NCBI RefSeq assembly: GCF_021018805.1
Contig: NC_086257.1
Location: 13,016,693-13,080,692 of the forward strand
Reading direction: 5' to 3'
DNA: 64,000 nucleotides
Origin: Prinia subflava
Lineage: Eukaryota > Chordata > Aves > Passeriformes > Cisticolidae
Shown: positions 62,053 to 64,000 of the stretch, piece after piece
Position numbering within the stretch: position 1 is the stretch's first letter
Layout of the letters: each line of letters opens with the position of its first letter
The notes under the pieces: generated by a model
What the model was told of the DNA's origin: nothing
Databases searched by the model: none
Seen by the model: the letters and a program-made list of their open reading frames with translations, nothing else
Made by a program: the position numbers and the translations under genes

Positions 62053-63750
62053 ATTTCACTGTTATTGGCCAAGGACTACCAAACTACTGTATTAATTCCT
62101 CCTCAATGAAATATGTACATTCCAAGCACAAACCCTTAATTCACAGATGGCAAAAATCTGTATGATGGAATACACATACAATTCATAGGATTTTACTCCT
62201 ATTTCACACTATGACTGATTAGGAATCTCATAACAAAGTCTTTTGGCATAATCTAGCCATTGTTCTCCTCAGGGAAGTTCACAGATTATATTTGAAAGAT
62301 ACACAAAATCATCTGAGCAAAATCTTGCCCTGTATTACTAGTGCAGTTTTCTTTTACTGAGGCACCTTCTCATTATTTTTAGAATGGGGCTGGTCAGTCA
62401 AGTACCAAAATTTTTTTCATTATAAAGGATGATTTTAATATTTGGTAATTGACAGAGAATAAAACCTCGGCTGATGAGCCTTAGCCTTATCAAAATCTGC
62501 CATTACCTTTTATTCATCTTCTCTTAATGAGAAAGGCACATGCTGTATTTTGGCAAGGGTTCTCCAGTTCAAATTCTCTCAGAATCAATTATCAACACAT
62601 TATAGTAACATACCCAGGGGGGGCACAGATCCAGACTTTGCAACTGTAATTTCAGAGACTGTAGGTCTCACATTTGTAAGTATTATATAAAATACAACCA
62701 AACTTGATATAAGTAAGTTATTTATAGGATTCTGAAAAAAAAACCCTCAGTTCATCTATTTTGTTTTATTTTAACTAGAACATTAATATCCATAATAAAA
62801 AACCTTGATTTTATCAAAAGTACTCATTAAGAAAATGAATCCACATCAGAGAATCAGCCTTTCAAAACCAGTGAGGGTTGGTCTTCAGATCAAGGCAAAT
62901 TTTCAAGTGAATTATATATTTTACATATAGTTTTTAGCTCTGGTTTTATAATAAAGGCTAGTTTATTATAAAATAATGCAGCAGAATGAAACCAACTCAG
63001 TACACAAATAATCCTTTTTCAGTTAAATACCATGTTCTTGAAACTAGCACCTCCATTTTCATTTGCAAAAGAGTACAGCTGGCCATTTTGTCATTTTCCA
63101 AACATCATAACTTCTATTACTGCTTCAAGGTATCATGTTCAGGGTTTTTACTAGATCATACTTCCCTTTTATACCCAAAGGTTACTGAACTTCTCACAGC
63201 TGACTGAGGTTTACAGTCCAAGTGAGAAAGCTGCTTGCACAAGCAAGGCTTTGTAACCAAGCAAGAAGGCAGTGCTAACCATGGAAATAAAGTGCATTAT
63301 TCCAATAACTCCAGGAAATAAGGCATGATGGGGTAGCAACAGTACAAAGACAAAATACTATGGAAAAAATAAGCCATAGGATCTAGAGATTGATAAACTA
63401 ACAAATAATGCATCTACATCTGAAGCAGCTTAGATTGCCTTGTTTTCAAATTATTTGTAATTTTAAAGAAACAGACAGCAGTATAACACATAGTATATAT
63501 TACTCCACAGCCAGTGTTTATTTAATTCACCAGATGAATGAGACAAAAAAGCATTGTAGTTATTCTTTGTAAGGTGGCTCTGTAGGATACTATTACTGTA
63601 AGTAAATCTAAATATATACTTCACAATTCTTTTCCCTAGATGCATATTCTTTTATTCAAAACAGTCCACAAGCATGTAGTAGAATTCTAACAACAAAGTT
63701 GAAAGATTCCAACAATAATATACATTTTTAATAATGCTAATAACTCATTT

Positions 63751-63796
63751 CATATATGTATGTATGTATATCTATATATATGTATATGCATATATA
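63751..63796. repeat. (TATG)n/(TA)n simple repeat
   Basis: Mixed TATG, TATC and TA units, imperfect throughout. It is an ordinary AT-rich microsatellite. Confidence 0.85.
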
Positions 63797-64000
63797 AACT
63801 GGAGCATGCATTACTTTCTCTGATTGGCAAATTCAATGCATTTACCTTCTCCAATTGAATGACTTCTGTAAGTACTACAAGGAAAATCCTGTATCCTGAT
63901 TTTTACATAGAGTACACACAAACAGAAAAAATCTTCTGCTAATGAAATAAATTATAGATAGAAAATTGAAATACCTTTAAATTAATAAAGAGGGCAAGCT

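Larger units (their letters stand above)
58958..64000. other. Unique AT-rich non-coding DNA
   Basis: No gene, RNA or transposon is recognised to the end of the window. A frame at 59841-60080 follows a T7CAG acceptor-like site but is unrecognised. An A/C-rich tract lies at 61948-62052 and a TA/TG-rich simple tract at 63751-63796. Confidence 0.6.

Overview
This window reads as vertebrate nuclear DNA, most likely from a bird and probably a songbird. The main evidence is a diagnostic avian-type CR1 LINE 3' end at about 5050-5955, with the reverse-transcriptase C-terminus, a very short 3' UTR and an ATTCTATG-type tail. The rest has very few interspersed repeats and is AT-rich, which fits a bird. 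The species call is inference.

I find no protein-coding gene I can defend. All long open frames are single, unrecognised, often overlap on both strands, and lack homology I can see, apart from the decayed CR1 reading frame. The window is best described as an intergenic gene desert or the inside of very large introns. No rRNA, tRNA or snRNA gene was seen. No CRISPR array is expected or seen.

Layout: 1-5049 is unique AT-rich DNA. 5050-5955 is the CR1 fragment. 5956-35000 is almost entirely unique AT-rich DNA with small GC-richer patches, a hairpin in a possible conserved element (about 14630-15430) and a possible splice acceptor plus short open exon at 25865-26020. 35755-36100 is a sharply bounded CpG-rich island (about 40 CpGs in about 345 bp, hand count). 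It is built around a 37-bp minisatellite, with a G-quadruplex motif and a strong CTCF-like site. 39456-39570 is dense in homeodomain-type TAAT/ATTA sites. 40606-41085 is a GC-rich block with a polyadenylation-like signal on the minus strand, perhaps an LTR remnant or a transcript 3' end. 47251-47318 holds a decayed tRNA-derived (MIR/CORE-SINE-like) element. 51001-51108 is a GATA microsatellite. The remainder to 64000 is unique AT-rich DNA with simple repeats.

The most interesting candidate is the CpG-rich minisatellite island with its CTCF-like motif, paired with a second, convergent CTCF-like motif 1 kb upstream. It looks like a possible insulator or promoter module in an otherwise CpG-poor desert. 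I saw no evidence of a new multi-gene system.
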